A stretch of 64,000 bases of DNA, from contig NZ_AOIM01000035.1 of assembly GCF_000337575.1 (NCBI RefSeq), positions 29,382 through 93,381 on the forward strand, read 5' to 3'. Position 1 is the first letter of the stretch; each line of letters opens with the position of its first letter. The notes under the pieces are model-generated. The model was not told the DNA's origin. It was given only the letters and a program-made list of their open reading frames with translations, and made no database searches. This DNA is from Natrialba hulunbeirensis JCM 10989 (GTDB taxonomy: Archaea > Halobacteriota > Halobacteria > Halobacteriales > Natrialbaceae). The translations under genes were made by a program, and so were the position numbers. This document shows, piece by piece, positions 1 through 8,854 of the stretch.

Positions 1-1269
1 CCCCTCGTCCTCGACCGAGCCCGTCTCGAGTGCAATCCGGAGATTCCGTTCGGGAACGTTCGCTTCTCGGTCCTCGTCGGTGTAGAACACCGAGAAGTGC
101 TCGCCGAGGATTTCCGCCCGGTCGTACCCCTTGGTCTGGCGTGCGCCCTCGTTCCAACTGATGATACGGCCGTTCTCGTCGAGTCGGAAAATTGCGTACT
201 CCTCGACGGTGTCGACGAGGGTGTTGAACGCCTCCTGGCTCTTCCTGAGCTTTCCTTCCGAACGTTTTCGGTCGGTGATGTCGTCGTAGAACTCGACACG
301 ACCGCCGGCGTAGGGGCCGGTCTCGATCGGTTTGCTCTGGCACTCGAGCCAGCGCTCGCCGTGTTCGTCGACGAGTTTGAACTCGAGATAGTTGCTGACG
401 GCTGTGTCATCGGTTGTGTGGCTGTCCGTGCGGTCACCTTCGGTTTCGTGTGGGTTGTCGCTTACTTTAGCGCCGATTTTGCCTCGGTTCTTGCCCTCGT
501 TCTTCCTCCCGTTTCTGCCCACAGTATCGCTAACTCGGCTGACGAACGAGGCGGGTTCGACGACCCGGTCAGCAAGCTGGTCTTCGATGACAGTGCGTTT
601 TGACTGTCCGAGAACTGACTCGCGATCGAGATCGAGGAACGCTTCGGCGGTTTCGTCGAGCCACCTGATCGTCCGGGACTCGTCGAGGACGATTGCACCG
701 ATGTTGGCTCCGTTCAGAGCGCTTCTGATGGAGTCTGCCGAGGCGCGATCCGTGTTCGAAGCGGCCGATGCCGAGCCCTGTTCTTCATTCTGGCTCGTTT
801 CCAAGCTGGCCGCAGACGTTTCACGGTAGTTTCGGATGAAACAGAGCACACTCTTTCTCTCTCCTTCTCCCTCTCTTTCGTCTTCGTGCGTCTCTCCCAT
901 TGGTGGGACCTGCGTAACCCGCACGGTGCAGGACACGTCGTCCCCGTTGGCGGTTCGGACATCGACGACGGTTTCGACGACGGGTTCGTCCTCGGGATTG
1001 GACCCGAGAACGTCGTTGATCGCCGCGATACCTGCATCGTCGAAAACTGTCGAAATGTGGGCGTTCGTGAGTTCCTCACCCGGGTAGCCGGTGACCGATC
1101 GAAAGCCATCGTCGACGAGTTCGATACACCCCTGTTCGTTACACTGACAGAGTCCACCGTCGACCATCCGCGCGAGAGAACGGTAGCGTTCCAACTCCCG
1201 TTCCTCATCCCCAACCTCGGCAGTTCCCCAGAGCGTCCCGGACGCTCCCAATCGACGCGACATACACAT
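1..1269 (-). CDS. PAS-domain sensor protein (3' end outside window)
   Basis: I translated this frame by hand; it is open from 1269 to the window edge (423 codons) and has no stop. Three PAS-like modules are visible: about residues 24-148 (DDGFRSVTGYPGEEL), 178-340 (ending EFYDDITDRKRSE, the classic PAS/PAC exit) and 344 onward (YAIFRLDENGRIISWNEGA, then HFSVFYTDEDRE). This is the sensory half of a signal-transduction protein; a histidine kinase or Bat-type output domain would lie beyond the window and cannot be seen. The ATG at 1269 is chosen because GGTGA stands 7 bases before it; an in-frame ATG at 1371 is possible but lacks that site. Residues 40-48 contain three closely spaced cysteines (LCQCNEQGC). 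Between PAS2 halves is a basic linker around residues 250-270. Confidence 0.8.
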   Translation of the reverse strand, partial: MCMSRRLGASGTLWGTAEVGDEERELERYRSLARMVDGGLCQCNEQGCIELVDDGFRSVTGYPGEELTNAHISTVFDDAGIAAINDVLGSNPEDEPVVETVVDVRTANGDDVSCTVRVTQVPPMGETHEDEREGEGERKSVLCFIRNYRETSAASLETSQNEEQGSASAASNTDRASADSIRSALNGANIGAIVLDESRTIRWLDETAEAFLDLDRESVLGQSKRTVIEDQLADRVVEPASFVSRVSDTVGRNGRKNEGKNRGKIGAKVSDNPHETEGDRTDSHTTDDTAVSNYLEFKLVDEHGERWLECQSKPIETGPYAGGRVEFYDDITDRKRSEGKLRKSQEAFNTLVDTVEEYAIFRLDENGRIISWNEGARQTKGYDRAEILGEHFSVFYTDEDREANVPERNLRIALETGSVEDEG

Positions 1270-1445
1270 CCGAAAGTCACCGAGAAGGATAAGCGCCGTG
1301 GCGTCTCTTGCAGTGTGCCCTGTGCCCGTTTCGAGGGCTGAAACTGCGCAATTCGACTGCCTGACGATCATTGCTGGGTGATACCACACCGTCTCCGTCG
1401 GGCGGGAGCTTTTTCTCGCTCCGGTTGGATACGACCGTCGAGAAC

Positions 1446-3533
1446 ATGGACCTCGAGTCGATTCCGGGTGTCGGCGAGAAGACCGCCCGGGCGCTGTCGG
1501 ATCTCGACGATCCCGAGCGAGCGCTTCGCGCGGGTGACGTTGCGACGATCGCGTCCGCTCCCGGCATCACGCAGGGACGGGCCGCCCGGATCGCACGCGG
1601 TGCAATCCGGCGCGAACACGACGACCCCGGCGGCTTCCTCGCCACCGACCGCGCCAGAGAGATCTACCGCGAGGTCCTCTCGTTGCTCAAAGAACGTACG
1701 GTCACGGCCTACGCCGCCCAGCGCGTCGAGACGTTCTACCCGAGCCCGCGCCGTTCGCGCATCGAGGAGGTCCAGACGTTCGCGCGCGAATCTATCTCAC
1801 GCGAGGCCGACCCCGCCATCCTCGAGGCACTCGAGGGCGTCGAACCACTCCGAACGCCCGGCGACGTTCGCGTCCGCGAGCGCTGTCTCGCGACGACCGA
1901 CGCCGAGCGCTACTCCGCGGCTCGCGAGGCAATTCCCGAACTCTCCGTCGAAGTCGTCGAGGACGCCCAGGGACTCGCCGAACTCGCTCGCGGCTACTCG
2001 ACCGTCATCGCGCTCGACGAATCCTTCGCCGGCGTCACCGTCGAGGGCGATGTCCAGGTCAGACCGGACGCACTCGAGACGCCCGCCGAAATCGTCCCCG
2101 AGCGCCCGCTCGCGTTCTTCGCGCGAAACCGGGATCGAATCACCGCCGCGATCGACGTTCACCGGACCGCTGGCCTCGCAGATGAGGTCGACTGCGACCT
2201 CGATGCACTCGAGGACGGCCTCTCGCGACTCGAGCCGGATGGCACCGTCGCCGGCGACGACGAACTCGACCGACTGACGGTCGCCGCTGACGATTTAGAC
2301 GCCGCGGTCGGCACCGCAGAAACTGTCGCGAACGACCACCTCCGGGACGCGATCCGCGAGGAGGACGTGACCATCGAGGGCTCGGACCTCCTCTCGCTTG
2401 TCGAACGCGGCGCTGGCGTCGACTCGCTGCTCTCTCGGGAACTCGCAGACGAGTTCGCCGCAGCCGTCGCCGCCGCGCGCGAGTACCTGATCGACTCGCT
2501 CGACCTCGACGCGGGCGAGGCCGAACTCGCACGGCGCATCTTCGGCGACGAACCGACGTTCCCGGTCGAACGCGACGAGGACGCCACCGCTCGACTGCGC
2601 GAGGAACTCGTCGCGGCCAAGGAGCGCCGCGCTGGCAAACTCAAGCGCGAACTGGCGGCCGACCTCGCCGATCAGCGCGACGGCGCGCGCGAACTCGTCC
2701 GGGCTGCACTCGAGTTGGATGTCGAACTCGCGATCGCCCGCTTTGCTGAGGACTTTGGGTGTACGATGCCCGAGTTCGTCTGGGACGCTGACGGCGGCGG
2801 CGGTAGCGGCGGCAGTGGCGGTGATACCGCCACGAACGCCAACACCGGCTTCACCATCGAGGCCGGTCGCTCGCCCCTGCTCGACGAACCACTCGAGGCC
2901 ATCGACCCCGTCGACTACGAGGTCGCTGGTGTCGCACTCCTCTCGGGGGTCAACAGCGGCGGGAAGACCTCGCTGCTCGACCTCACCGCGAGCGTCGTCG
3001 TCCTCGCCCACATGGGGCTGCCCGTCCCCGCCGAGCGCGCGCAACTGCGGCGCTTCGACGACTTACACTACCACGCGAAGACCCAGGGCACCCTCGACGC
3101 CGGCGCGTTCGAGTCCACTGTTCGCGAGTTCGCCGACCTCGCACAGGGTGGTGAAGGCTCGCTCGTGCTCGTCGACGAACTCGAGAGCATCACCGAACCG
3201 GGCGCGTCGGCGAAGATCATCGCCGGGATTCTGGAAGCCTTGCACGAAAACGGCGCGACGGCGGTCTTCGTCTCCCACCTGGCGGACGAGATCCGCGAGA
3301 TGGCCGGCTTCGCGGTGACCGTCGACGGCATCGAGGCCGTCGGACTGGTCGAGGGAGAACTCGAGGTGAACCGCTCGCCGGTGAAGAACCATCTCGCGCG
3401 CTCGACGCCGGAACTGATCGTCGAGAAGCTAGCGACCGAGGCTGGGACTGATGATTCGGTGCGCGCAAACGGCGGCACCGAGACCGTGTCGGAGCCCCAG
3501 TTCTACGACCGGCTACTCGAGAAGTTCGAGTGA
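1446..3533 (+). CDS. MutS-family DNA-binding ATPase with N-terminal helix-hairpin-helix
   Basis: A 695-residue protein of the archaeal MutS-like (MutS2/MutS5-related) group. Residues 4-15 (IPGVGEKTARAL) and about 35-50 form helix-hairpin-helix DNA-binding motifs; a long charged helical middle follows; the C-terminal third is the ATPase, with Walker A GVNSGGKTS near 502-510 and Walker B LVLVDELES near 573-581. The canonical MutS mismatch-recognition domain is not evident, so a role in recombination or structure-specific DNA metabolism is more likely than classical mismatch repair. A Gly/Ser-rich linker (GGGGSGGSGGD) sits around residue 450. The start is ATG 1446, just before the HhH; an upstream in-frame GTG/TTG extension has no family-like sequence. 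Confidence 0.85.
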   Translation: MDLESIPGVGEKTARALSDLDDPERALRAGDVATIASAPGITQGRAARIARGAIRREHDDPGGFLATDRAREIYREVLSLLKERTVTAYAAQRVETFYPSPRRSRIEEVQTFARESISREADPAILEALEGVEPLRTPGDVRVRERCLATTDAERYSAAREAIPELSVEVVEDAQGLAELARGYSTVIALDESFAGVTVEGDVQVRPDALETPAEIVPERPLAFFARNRDRITAAIDVHRTAGLADEVDCDLDALEDGLSRLEPDGTVAGDDELDRLTVAADDLDAAVGTAETVANDHLRDAIREEDVTIEGSDLLSLVERGAGVDSLLSRELADEFAAAVAAAREYLIDSLDLDAGEAELARRIFGDEPTFPVERDEDATARLREELVAAKERRAGKLKRELAADLADQRDGARELVRAALELDVELAIARFAEDFGCTMPEFVWDADGGGGSGGSGGDTATNANTGFTIEAGRSPLLDEPLEAIDPVDYEVAGVALLSGVNSGGKTSLLDLTASVVVLAHMGLPVPAERAQLRRFDDLHYHAKTQGTLDAGAFESTVREFADLAQGGEGSLVLVDELESITEPGASAKIIAGILEALHENGATAVFVSHLADEIREMAGFAVTVDGIEAVGLVEGELEVNRSPVKNHLARSTPELIVEKLATEAGTDDSVRANGGTETVSEPQFYDRLLEKFE

Positions 3534-3728
3534 GCGCCCGCCGAAATTCCTGTTCGGATAGCGCTCGGGTAGAGACTGGTGTTTGCCCTCTCTGGGATAC
3601 TCGTTCTGGGGATTGCCGGAGCGGGAACCGGATGATCGTACCGGACGATGCCCGAGGACTCGGTTCGTTCGATGGGGCCGCCGGCCGTTGGCGCAAACGT
3701 TGATTGAGCTGGCTCCCGTCCATAGTCT

Positions 3729-4157
3729 ATGGTCGAGTTACCGGCTGAGCAACACCTCGTCATCCGAGCGCGATCGCACTTGGAGCAGTGGACGAACAAC
3801 GCCCGGACGAAGGCGTACGAGGAGCTGTTCGAGGGTGATGCACCGATCCTCACCGCTGACGAACTGCACCGTCTCGATGCGTTTGATTCCCAGCTGGAAC
3901 GACACGGCGGCGATGGCGTCTGGGGAACGGATCAGTACGGCATTCACACTGCTGGGGCCACGAGTTCGGATCGCCCGCTCGGCGTGGTCTGCGTGTATCA
4001 CCCCCACATCACCGAAGACTCCGTTCTTCGGGGTGGTGATGGGATAGATGACGAGACCGAAGAGCGACTCAATGCCGCGCTCTGGCGGTACAGCGAGCGC
4101 GTCGCAACGCTCATCGAAGAGGAACTCGACGAGTTCCTCCGTCAAACCGAGGGCTAG
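3729..4157 (+). CDS. conserved haloarchaeal hypothetical protein
   Basis: A 142-residue acidic soluble protein with no recognisable catalytic motif or membrane segment. It contains a helical N-terminal part (HLVIRARSHLEQW), a central strand-rich part (LGVVCVYHPHITED) and a C-terminal helix (VATLIEEELDEFLRQ). It looks like one of the small orphan families confined to haloarchaea. It stands alone on the plus strand, about 195 bases after the MutS-like gene, so it is probably its own transcription unit. Function unknown. Confidence 0.65.
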   Translation: MVELPAEQHLVIRARSHLEQWTNNARTKAYEELFEGDAPILTADELHRLDAFDSQLERHGGDGVWGTDQYGIHTAGATSSDRPLGVVCVYHPHITEDSVLRGGDGIDDETEERLNAALWRYSERVATLIEEELDEFLRQTEG

Positions 4158-4556
4158 ACCCAATCCGATTCCATCTCCCGAGAACGTGAGGTAGTATAGC
4201 GATGATCGGTGCGATGCGGACGGCCCTCCGCCTGGCCGGAAGCGGCTTCGATACAGCGGGTACTGGCGTTGTTGTTCTAGAAACGCAGCGACAGTTGCCG
4301 TCAACATGACCGTGACCGTGACCGTGAGCGTCGTTTAGCGATCACTGCGCGGGCGCACTTGCTGGATCAACTGATCTGGATTCGCACACGTTCTGGCTAC
4401 CGAACTCGTATGACAAACTACTGCTCTAGTACAACTGCAACTATTCACACACTGATCGCGTAGCCCTCATGCGATCAGGTGCGCACTGCCTTGCAGTGGC
4501 TACCATCGTTCCGCTCACATCAGCGGGCTGCCGGTTCACGACTCCTTTTTGCCGTT
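4158..4556. other. intergenic region, no gene seen
   Basis: About 400 bases without a supportable gene. It holds a short tandem stretch near 4308-4332 (repeats of GTGACC) and an inverted repeat TGATCGC/GCGATCA separated by 11 bases near 4455-4480. No tRNA-like fold or conserved protein fragment is evident. Confidence 0.5.
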
Positions 4557-4571
4557 CTGTTCATTGAACAG
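4557..4571. promoter_or_regulatory. 15-bp palindrome directly before the amidohydrolase start
   Basis: CTGTTCATTGAACAG is two 7-base arms around one central base and ends 2 bases before the ATG at 4574. A T-rich stretch at 4545-4550 lies upstream. At this position, around the expected transcription start of a leaderless gene, it could be an operator for a dimeric repressor or a short leader hairpin. No regulator is identified. Confidence 0.45.
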
Positions 4572-4573
4572 GT

Positions 4574-6004
4574 ATGGGTGCAGATCTTGCAATCACGAAC
4601 GCGCTCGCACTCACGATGCGCGACGGCCGGCTCGGAATCGTCGAGAACGCTACTATCGCCGTCGAGAACGACGAGATCAGTTCCGTTGGCCCCGCCGACG
4701 AGTTCGACGGCAATCCGGCGCGAACCATCGACGGAAGCGGCCGGGTCGTCCTCCCCGGACTGGTGAACGTCCACGCCCACACCGGCCTGACACTGCTTCG
4801 CGGCGGCGCGCAGGACGTGCCCGAAATCGAGTGGATGAACCGCGCGCTCGGCCCACTCTCGGAGGCGATGACTCCCGACGACGAAATCGCCGGCGCGCGA
4901 CTCGGCGTCCTCGAGGCGCTGCGCTCGGGTGTGACCACCGTCGGCGAGTACGCGGCCGATGTCGCGGACCTCGTCGACGCGGTCTACGATCCGATGGGCG
5001 TCCGCGTCGTCGCCGCGGAGACGATCAACGCCGTCGACGACGCCGCGGCAGATCTCGGGCCAGACGAGCCGTACCCGCTCGACGACGAGCAGGGCTGGGC
5101 GGGACTCGAGCGCAACGAAGACCTGTTCGAGACCTACGCCGACCACGAGCGCGTCTCGTGTCTCTACGGTCCGCAGGCACTCGACATGGTCCCGCCCGAA
5201 CTACTCGAGACGATCCGCGACCGGGCAATCGAGCACGACCGGGGCATCCACATGCACGTCGCGCAGGGCGAGCGCGAGCACCGCCAGATCCAGGCTCGCT
5301 ACGGTGCAAACGAGACGACCGTCAGCGTTCTCGACGATCTCGGAATCGTCTCGGAGCGCCTGCTCGCGGCCCACCTCCACAACGCCACGGCCGCAGAACG
5401 CGAGCACCTCGCTGACGCCGGCGTGCGGATGGCTGCGAACCCGAGTTCGATCGCCGCCATCGACGGCATCACGCCGCCGATCGATGAGTACCGCGAGTAC
5501 GGCGGCGTCGCCGGCATCGGGACGGATCAGGCACCCGGTCCGGGCGGGCACGACTTCCTGCGAGAGCTGCGGACCACGGCGCTGCTCGCGAAGACCAAGC
5601 GGACCGATCCGACTGCCTTCCCCGCGTGGGAGGCACTTCGCGTCGCGACCATCGAGGGCGCAAAGACGCTGGGGATCGACGACCGCGTCGGCTCACTCGA
5701 AGTCGGCAAACGCGCCGATCTCGTCGTGCTCGACCTCGACCACCCCTCGACCGCACCCGTCGTGTCAAAGCCGCTGCAGACGGCCGTCCCGAATCTGATC
5801 TACGGCGCGAACGCCGGCCTCGTCGACACAGTCGTCGTCGACGGCGAGGTGGTACTCGAGAACGGTGCGGTCACGACGGTCGATGAAGAGGGGGTACTCG
5901 AGTCGGCGAACGAGCGCGCTGCGGCAGTCTTCGATCGTGCGGGTGATGCGTGGCGCGCGGCTGATTCCGAGCTCGTGGGTCGAGTGGAGGATGGTTGGCT
6001 CTGA
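4574..6004 (+). CDS. amidohydrolase, MtaD/SAH deaminase-like
   Basis: A 476-residue metal-dependent amidohydrolase of the 5'-methylthioadenosine/S-adenosylhomocysteine deaminase and chlorohydrolase group. The expected metal ligands are visible: H67 and H69 (VNVHAHTGL), a His pair near 226 (HMHVAQGE), His near 270 (AAHLHN) and Asp near 317 (GIGTDQAPG). The C-terminal strand segment (VGSLEVGKRADLVVLD) is the typical composite beta-sandwich closing these enzymes. It probably deaminates a purine nucleoside or related cyclic compound in the cytoplasm; the exact substrate cannot be read from sequence. A decayed copy of its 3' end lies at 7328-7472, after the toxin-antitoxin genes. Confidence 0.8.
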   Translation: MGADLAITNALALTMRDGRLGIVENATIAVENDEISSVGPADEFDGNPARTIDGSGRVVLPGLVNVHAHTGLTLLRGGAQDVPEIEWMNRALGPLSEAMTPDDEIAGARLGVLEALRSGVTTVGEYAADVADLVDAVYDPMGVRVVAAETINAVDDAAADLGPDEPYPLDDEQGWAGLERNEDLFETYADHERVSCLYGPQALDMVPPELLETIRDRAIEHDRGIHMHVAQGEREHRQIQARYGANETTVSVLDDLGIVSERLLAAHLHNATAAEREHLADAGVRMAANPSSIAAIDGITPPIDEYREYGGVAGIGTDQAPGPGGHDFLRELRTTALLAKTKRTDPTAFPAWEALRVATIEGAKTLGIDDRVGSLEVGKRADLVVLDLDHPSTAPVVSKPLQTAVPNLIYGANAGLVDTVVVDGEVVLENGAVTTVDEEGVLESANERAAAVFDRAGDAWRAADSELVGRVEDGWL

Positions 6005-6080
6005 ACGGTGATACCTGAGAGTCGACAGCTGACGTTGGTGTCGGTATCGGCGTCGACGTCGATGTCGACGTAGGCCGTGA

Positions 6081-6581
6081 CTATGAACCCGTCTCGGTGC
6101 ACAGGCACTCGTGGCCCTGCGACGACCGGCCGATGACGAAGGCGTGGATCTCAGTGGCAAGTGCAAACATCGCCTGAGCCCGTTCTGCTGAGGCCAGTCC
6201 GTCCTGATAGTACGTTTTTGCCCGATGGTCGCGCCAGAGGTCGGCGAGGTCCGCAGCCATAGATTCAGAAACAGTGCCGACCGCGGCTGCTTCTCGATAC
6301 ACACCGGAATGCGTTCCGGGAAGATCGTTCGGCTCCATCGTCCTGCGTTCGAGGAGTCGAAACTCGACTGTTCGTTCGATTGCGACGAACGAGGCCTCGA
6401 TGACGAGCGTGTAGTATCCCGCCTCACGCAGGGCGGCAGCACCGGCGAGCAGTCGGCACGCCTTCCGTAGCTGGAGGAGCGCTGCGTCCGTCACATCGAG
6501 TCCGGATTCGATCGCTGTCGGCCGTCGGTCGAACGCTGCCTGTGCGTCGGCGATGAACTGTTCGATTCGCGTACTACTCAC
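6081..6581 (-). CDS. hepT: HEPN-domain protein, HepT-like toxin partner
   Basis: An all-helical protein of about 166 residues, encoded immediately after the MNT nucleotidyltransferase and overlapping it by 8 bases, the usual arrangement of HEPN/MNT (type VII) toxin-antitoxin loci. HEPN toxins normally carry R-X4-H-x-Y as ribonuclease residues. The corresponding segment here reads WRDHRAKTYYQDG, so Arg and Tyr are present but Lys stands where His is expected. Activity is therefore uncertain; it could be a divergent or tamed toxin. The start is taken as GTG 6581 inside the upstream stop region; a TTG at 6587 is an alternative. The C-terminus is Cys/Ser-rich. Confidence 0.7.
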   Translation of the reverse strand: MSSTRIEQFIADAQAAFDRRPTAIESGLDVTDAALLQLRKACRLLAGAAALREAGYYTLVIEASFVAIERTVEFRLLERRTMEPNDLPGTHSGVYREAAAVGTVSESMAADLADLWRDHRAKTYYQDGLASAERAQAMFALATEIHAFVIGRSSQGHECLCTETGS

Positions 6582-7254
6582 CGCCAATCACCGCCTTCCG
6601 GAGCGATTGCAGTTGCTCACTGCCGTACACCGTGACGCCCTCCGTGAAAATCTCGCGGAGCTTCGGCCCTGCTCGACGTGAACTCGCTGTGGATTCGACG
6701 TACGGTTCGAAGTCGAACCGGTCCCCATCGAACCGTTGCTCCTGGAGGCCGGCAACAACGTCGGCGATCATGCGACGGGCCGTTGTCCGGTCGCCGTCGA
6801 CCACGACGAACAGGTCGATGTCGCTCTGTCGGTCGGCTTCGCCTCGAGCGACGCTTCCAAACACGACGATGCCGACAACGTCGTCGATCTCATCGGCATC
6901 ACTGGCTGCCTCACGGATGTGCGTCACGACAGTCCGAATCGGCGCGTGGAACTCCGATTGTTCGATCGCGAGTATCGGGTCGTCCTTCTGGAGCCGATCC
7001 GGATTTATCGAGACGTAGTTTCGCCGTGCTGTTTTTCGGATTCGAACGGCACCGATACTGTCGAGGAGATCGACAGCTCGCCAGACCGTCGACCGAGTGA
7101 CATCCGTTGCGTCGACGAGATCTGGGATCGTAAACTCCGTCTCGTGGGCATCGGCCAAGAGCCGGAGGATATCGTCCGCAGCCCCGATACGAAACACGTC
7201 GGTCTCCGCATCTGGATACGCATCGATGCAGATCGTCACGTTCTGTTGCGCCAT
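6574..7254 (-). CDS. mntA: MNT nucleotidyltransferase antitoxin with N-terminal winged helix
   Basis: A 226-residue protein with two parts. Residues about 25-80 are a winged helix-turn-helix (TIPDLVDATDVTRSTVWRAV); residues about 125-210 are a minimal nucleotidyltransferase with the exact GSX10DXD signature (GSVARGEADRQSDID). MntA antitoxins neutralise HepT by AMPylating it; that is family knowledge. The fused DNA-binding domain suggests autoregulation. The start is ATG 7254; GTG 7263 three codons upstream is possible. It is the first gene of the pair and has its own TATA element at 7286-7293. Confidence 0.82.
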   Translation of the reverse strand: MAQQNVTICIDAYPDAETDVFRIGAADDILRLLADAHETEFTIPDLVDATDVTRSTVWRAVDLLDSIGAVRIRKTARRNYVSINPDRLQKDDPILAIEQSEFHAPIRTVVTHIREAASDADEIDDVVGIVVFGSVARGEADRQSDIDLFVVVDGDRTTARRMIADVVAGLQEQRFDGDRFDFEPYVESTASSRRAGPKLREIFTEGVTVYGSEQLQSLRKAVIGGE

Positions 7255-7262
7255 TTCGGACA

Positions 7263-7298
7263 CTATCTGATTTTGTGCAACGGAACATAAATAGATAG
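7263..7298 (-). promoter_or_regulatory. mntA-hepT promoter with inverted repeat
   Basis: Reading the minus strand, TATTTATG (7293-7286) is a TATA-like box 32-39 bases before the mntA ATG, which predicts an almost leaderless transcript. It is bracketed by CTATCT (7263-7268) and AGATAG (7293-7298), an inverted repeat that spans the TATA box and the start site. The winged helix of MntA is a natural candidate to bind it, but that is inference. Confidence 0.5.
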
Positions 7299-7327
7299 CG
7301 TGCTCTTCCGCAGCACGTGCGCACCGT

Positions 7328-7472
7328 GCCGGCGTTGGCGGCTGGCTGCTTGCGAATCCGAGCCCGATCGCCGCCATTGGTAGCGGAACACGGTACTCGA
7401 GAGCCGCGAGCGATGCGTGGCGCGCGGCTGACTCCAAACTTGTAGGCCGAGTGGAGGACGGCTGGCTCTGAA
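7328..7472 (+). pseudogene. decayed 3' fragment of the amidohydrolase gene
   Basis: Two blocks match the amidohydrolase at 4574-6004 in order and on the same strand: 7328-7377 resembles 5415-5460 (shared ATCGCCGCCAT), and about 7388-7472 resembles 5890-6006, including GATGCGTGGCGCGCGGCTGA and GAGTGGAGGA...GGCTGGCTCTGA with the stop. The roughly 430 bases between the blocks in the intact gene are deleted here, and the frame is broken. It is a remnant of a tandem or recombined second copy, lying on the far side of the hepT/mntA genes. Confidence 0.75.
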
Positions 7473-7601
7473 CAGTGACCGCTGGGAGCTGAACCATCGG
7501 TGCGATGAGAGCCGACCATCGGTGTGGATCACGGCTGTCGAACGGGTCAGAACCCGATAGACAGCAAACAACTAAGTAACTTGGACAGCGTGGTGAAAGT
7601 G

Positions 7602-8732
7602 ATGGCAGACGACCCCGAGGAGGGGATGTTGTCGTGGGACGAATCCGTGTTTCGGGACGAGCACGTCTTCGAGATCGACTACGTTCCCGAGACGTTCCAG
7701 CACCGCGAGGGCCAGATGCGAAACCTGACGTACGCACTTCGGCCAGCGGTGCGTGGTTCGCGCCCGCTCAACGTCGTGGTTCGCGGCCCGCCGGGCACCG
7801 GCAAGACGACCTCGATCCAGAAACTGTTCGACGAGGTCGGCGCACAGACCAGCGACGTGCGGACCATCCGCGTCAACTGCCAGGTCAACGCGACCCGCTA
7901 CTCGGTGTTCTCGCGACTGTTCGAGGGCACCTTCGACTACGAGCCGCCCTCGTCGGGGATTTCCTTCAAGAAACTGTTCAGCCAGATCGCGGAGAAACTC
8001 GTCGAGGACGACCGCGTCCTCGTCGTCGCCCTGGACGATGTCAACTACCTCTTCTACGAGAACGAGGCCTCCGACACGCTCTACTCGCTGCTTCGCGCCC
8101 ACGAGGAACACCCTGGCGCGAAGATCGGCGTCGTCGTCGTCTCTTCCGATCCCGCACTCGACGTCATCGACGAACTCGACTCCCGCGTCCAGAGCGTTTT
8201 CCGCCCCGAGGACGTCTACTTCCCGGTCTACGACCAGCCCGAAATCGTCGACATCCTCGACGAGCGCGTCCGCCGGGGCTTCCACGACGGTGTTATCGGC
8301 CGGGAGACACTCGAGTACGTCGCCGAACTGACGGCCAACAGCGGCGACCTTCGGGTGGGGATCGACCTCCTGCGCCGGGCGGGGCTCAACGCGGAGATGC
8401 GTGCGAGTCGCAGCGTCGAACGCCAGGATGTCGAGGAGGCCTACGAGCAGTCGAAGTACATCAACCTCTCGCGGTCGCTGTCGGGGTTGACCGACACCGA
8501 GCAGACCTTACTGGAGGTTATCGCCCACCACGACGGCGAGCAGGCTGGCGAGGTGTACGAAGCCTTCCGCGAGCAGACGGATCTCGGCTACACCCGCTAT
8601 TCGGAAATCGTGAACAAGCTCGACCAGCTCGGGTTGATCGACGCCGAGTACGCAGAGGTCGACGGTCGCGGCCGCTCGCGGTCGCTGTCGCTGTCCTACG
8701 AGAAGGACGCCGTGCTGGATCGACTCGAGTAA
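7602..8732 (+). CDS. Orc1/Cdc6-family AAA+ replication initiator
   Basis: A 376-residue AAA+ ATPase of the Orc1/Cdc6 family, which binds origin sequences and loads MCM helicase. Walker A is RGPPGTGKTT near residues 65-74; the Walker B/sensor region is LVVALDDVNYLF near 143-154, with Asn after Asp-Asp as in archaeal Cdc6. The C-terminal 80 residues form the winged helix (LTDTEQTLLEVIAHHDGEQ). Start ATG 7602 is preceded by GGTGA at 7592. Haloarchaea usually carry many orc/cdc6 paralogues, often next to an origin; I found no convincing origin recognition boxes in the flanking non-coding DNA, so this copy may not mark an origin. Confidence 0.9.
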   Translation: MADDPEEGMLSWDESVFRDEHVFEIDYVPETFQHREGQMRNLTYALRPAVRGSRPLNVVVRGPPGTGKTTSIQKLFDEVGAQTSDVRTIRVNCQVNATRYSVFSRLFEGTFDYEPPSSGISFKKLFSQIAEKLVEDDRVLVVALDDVNYLFYENEASDTLYSLLRAHEEHPGAKIGVVVVSSDPALDVIDELDSRVQSVFRPEDVYFPVYDQPEIVDILDERVRRGFHDGVIGRETLEYVAELTANSGDLRVGIDLLRRAGLNAEMRASRSVERQDVEEAYEQSKYINLSRSLSGLTDTEQTLLEVIAHHDGEQAGEVYEAFREQTDLGYTRYSEIVNKLDQLGLIDAEYAEVDGRGRSRSLSLSYEKDAVLDRLE

Positions 8733-8854
8733 GCCGCCGACTGCGCCGACCGGTCAGTGTGGATTCACCGCCCGCTCGCAAATTTATCGACTCAGAGCTG
8801 TGCTCGGTTGCGCGACCTTCTGTTTTATCGTGGTCGCAGCTGTGGAGGTGAACG

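Noticed and set aside
1371-1445. Upstream extension of the MutS-like protein to 1371
   Set aside because: The additional 25 residues do not resemble the family, and the sequence there also holds the promoter region of both divergent genes.
4574-6004. Naming the amidohydrolase as certain MtaD
   Set aside because: The metal ligands support the superfamily, but substrate-specific residues differ from typical MtaD, so no firm symbol is given.
7255-7601. Replication origin next to the Orc1/Cdc6 gene
   Set aside because: I looked for repeated origin recognition boxes and an AT-rich unwinding element on both sides of the gene and saw neither; the upstream spacer is mostly the amidohydrolase remnant.
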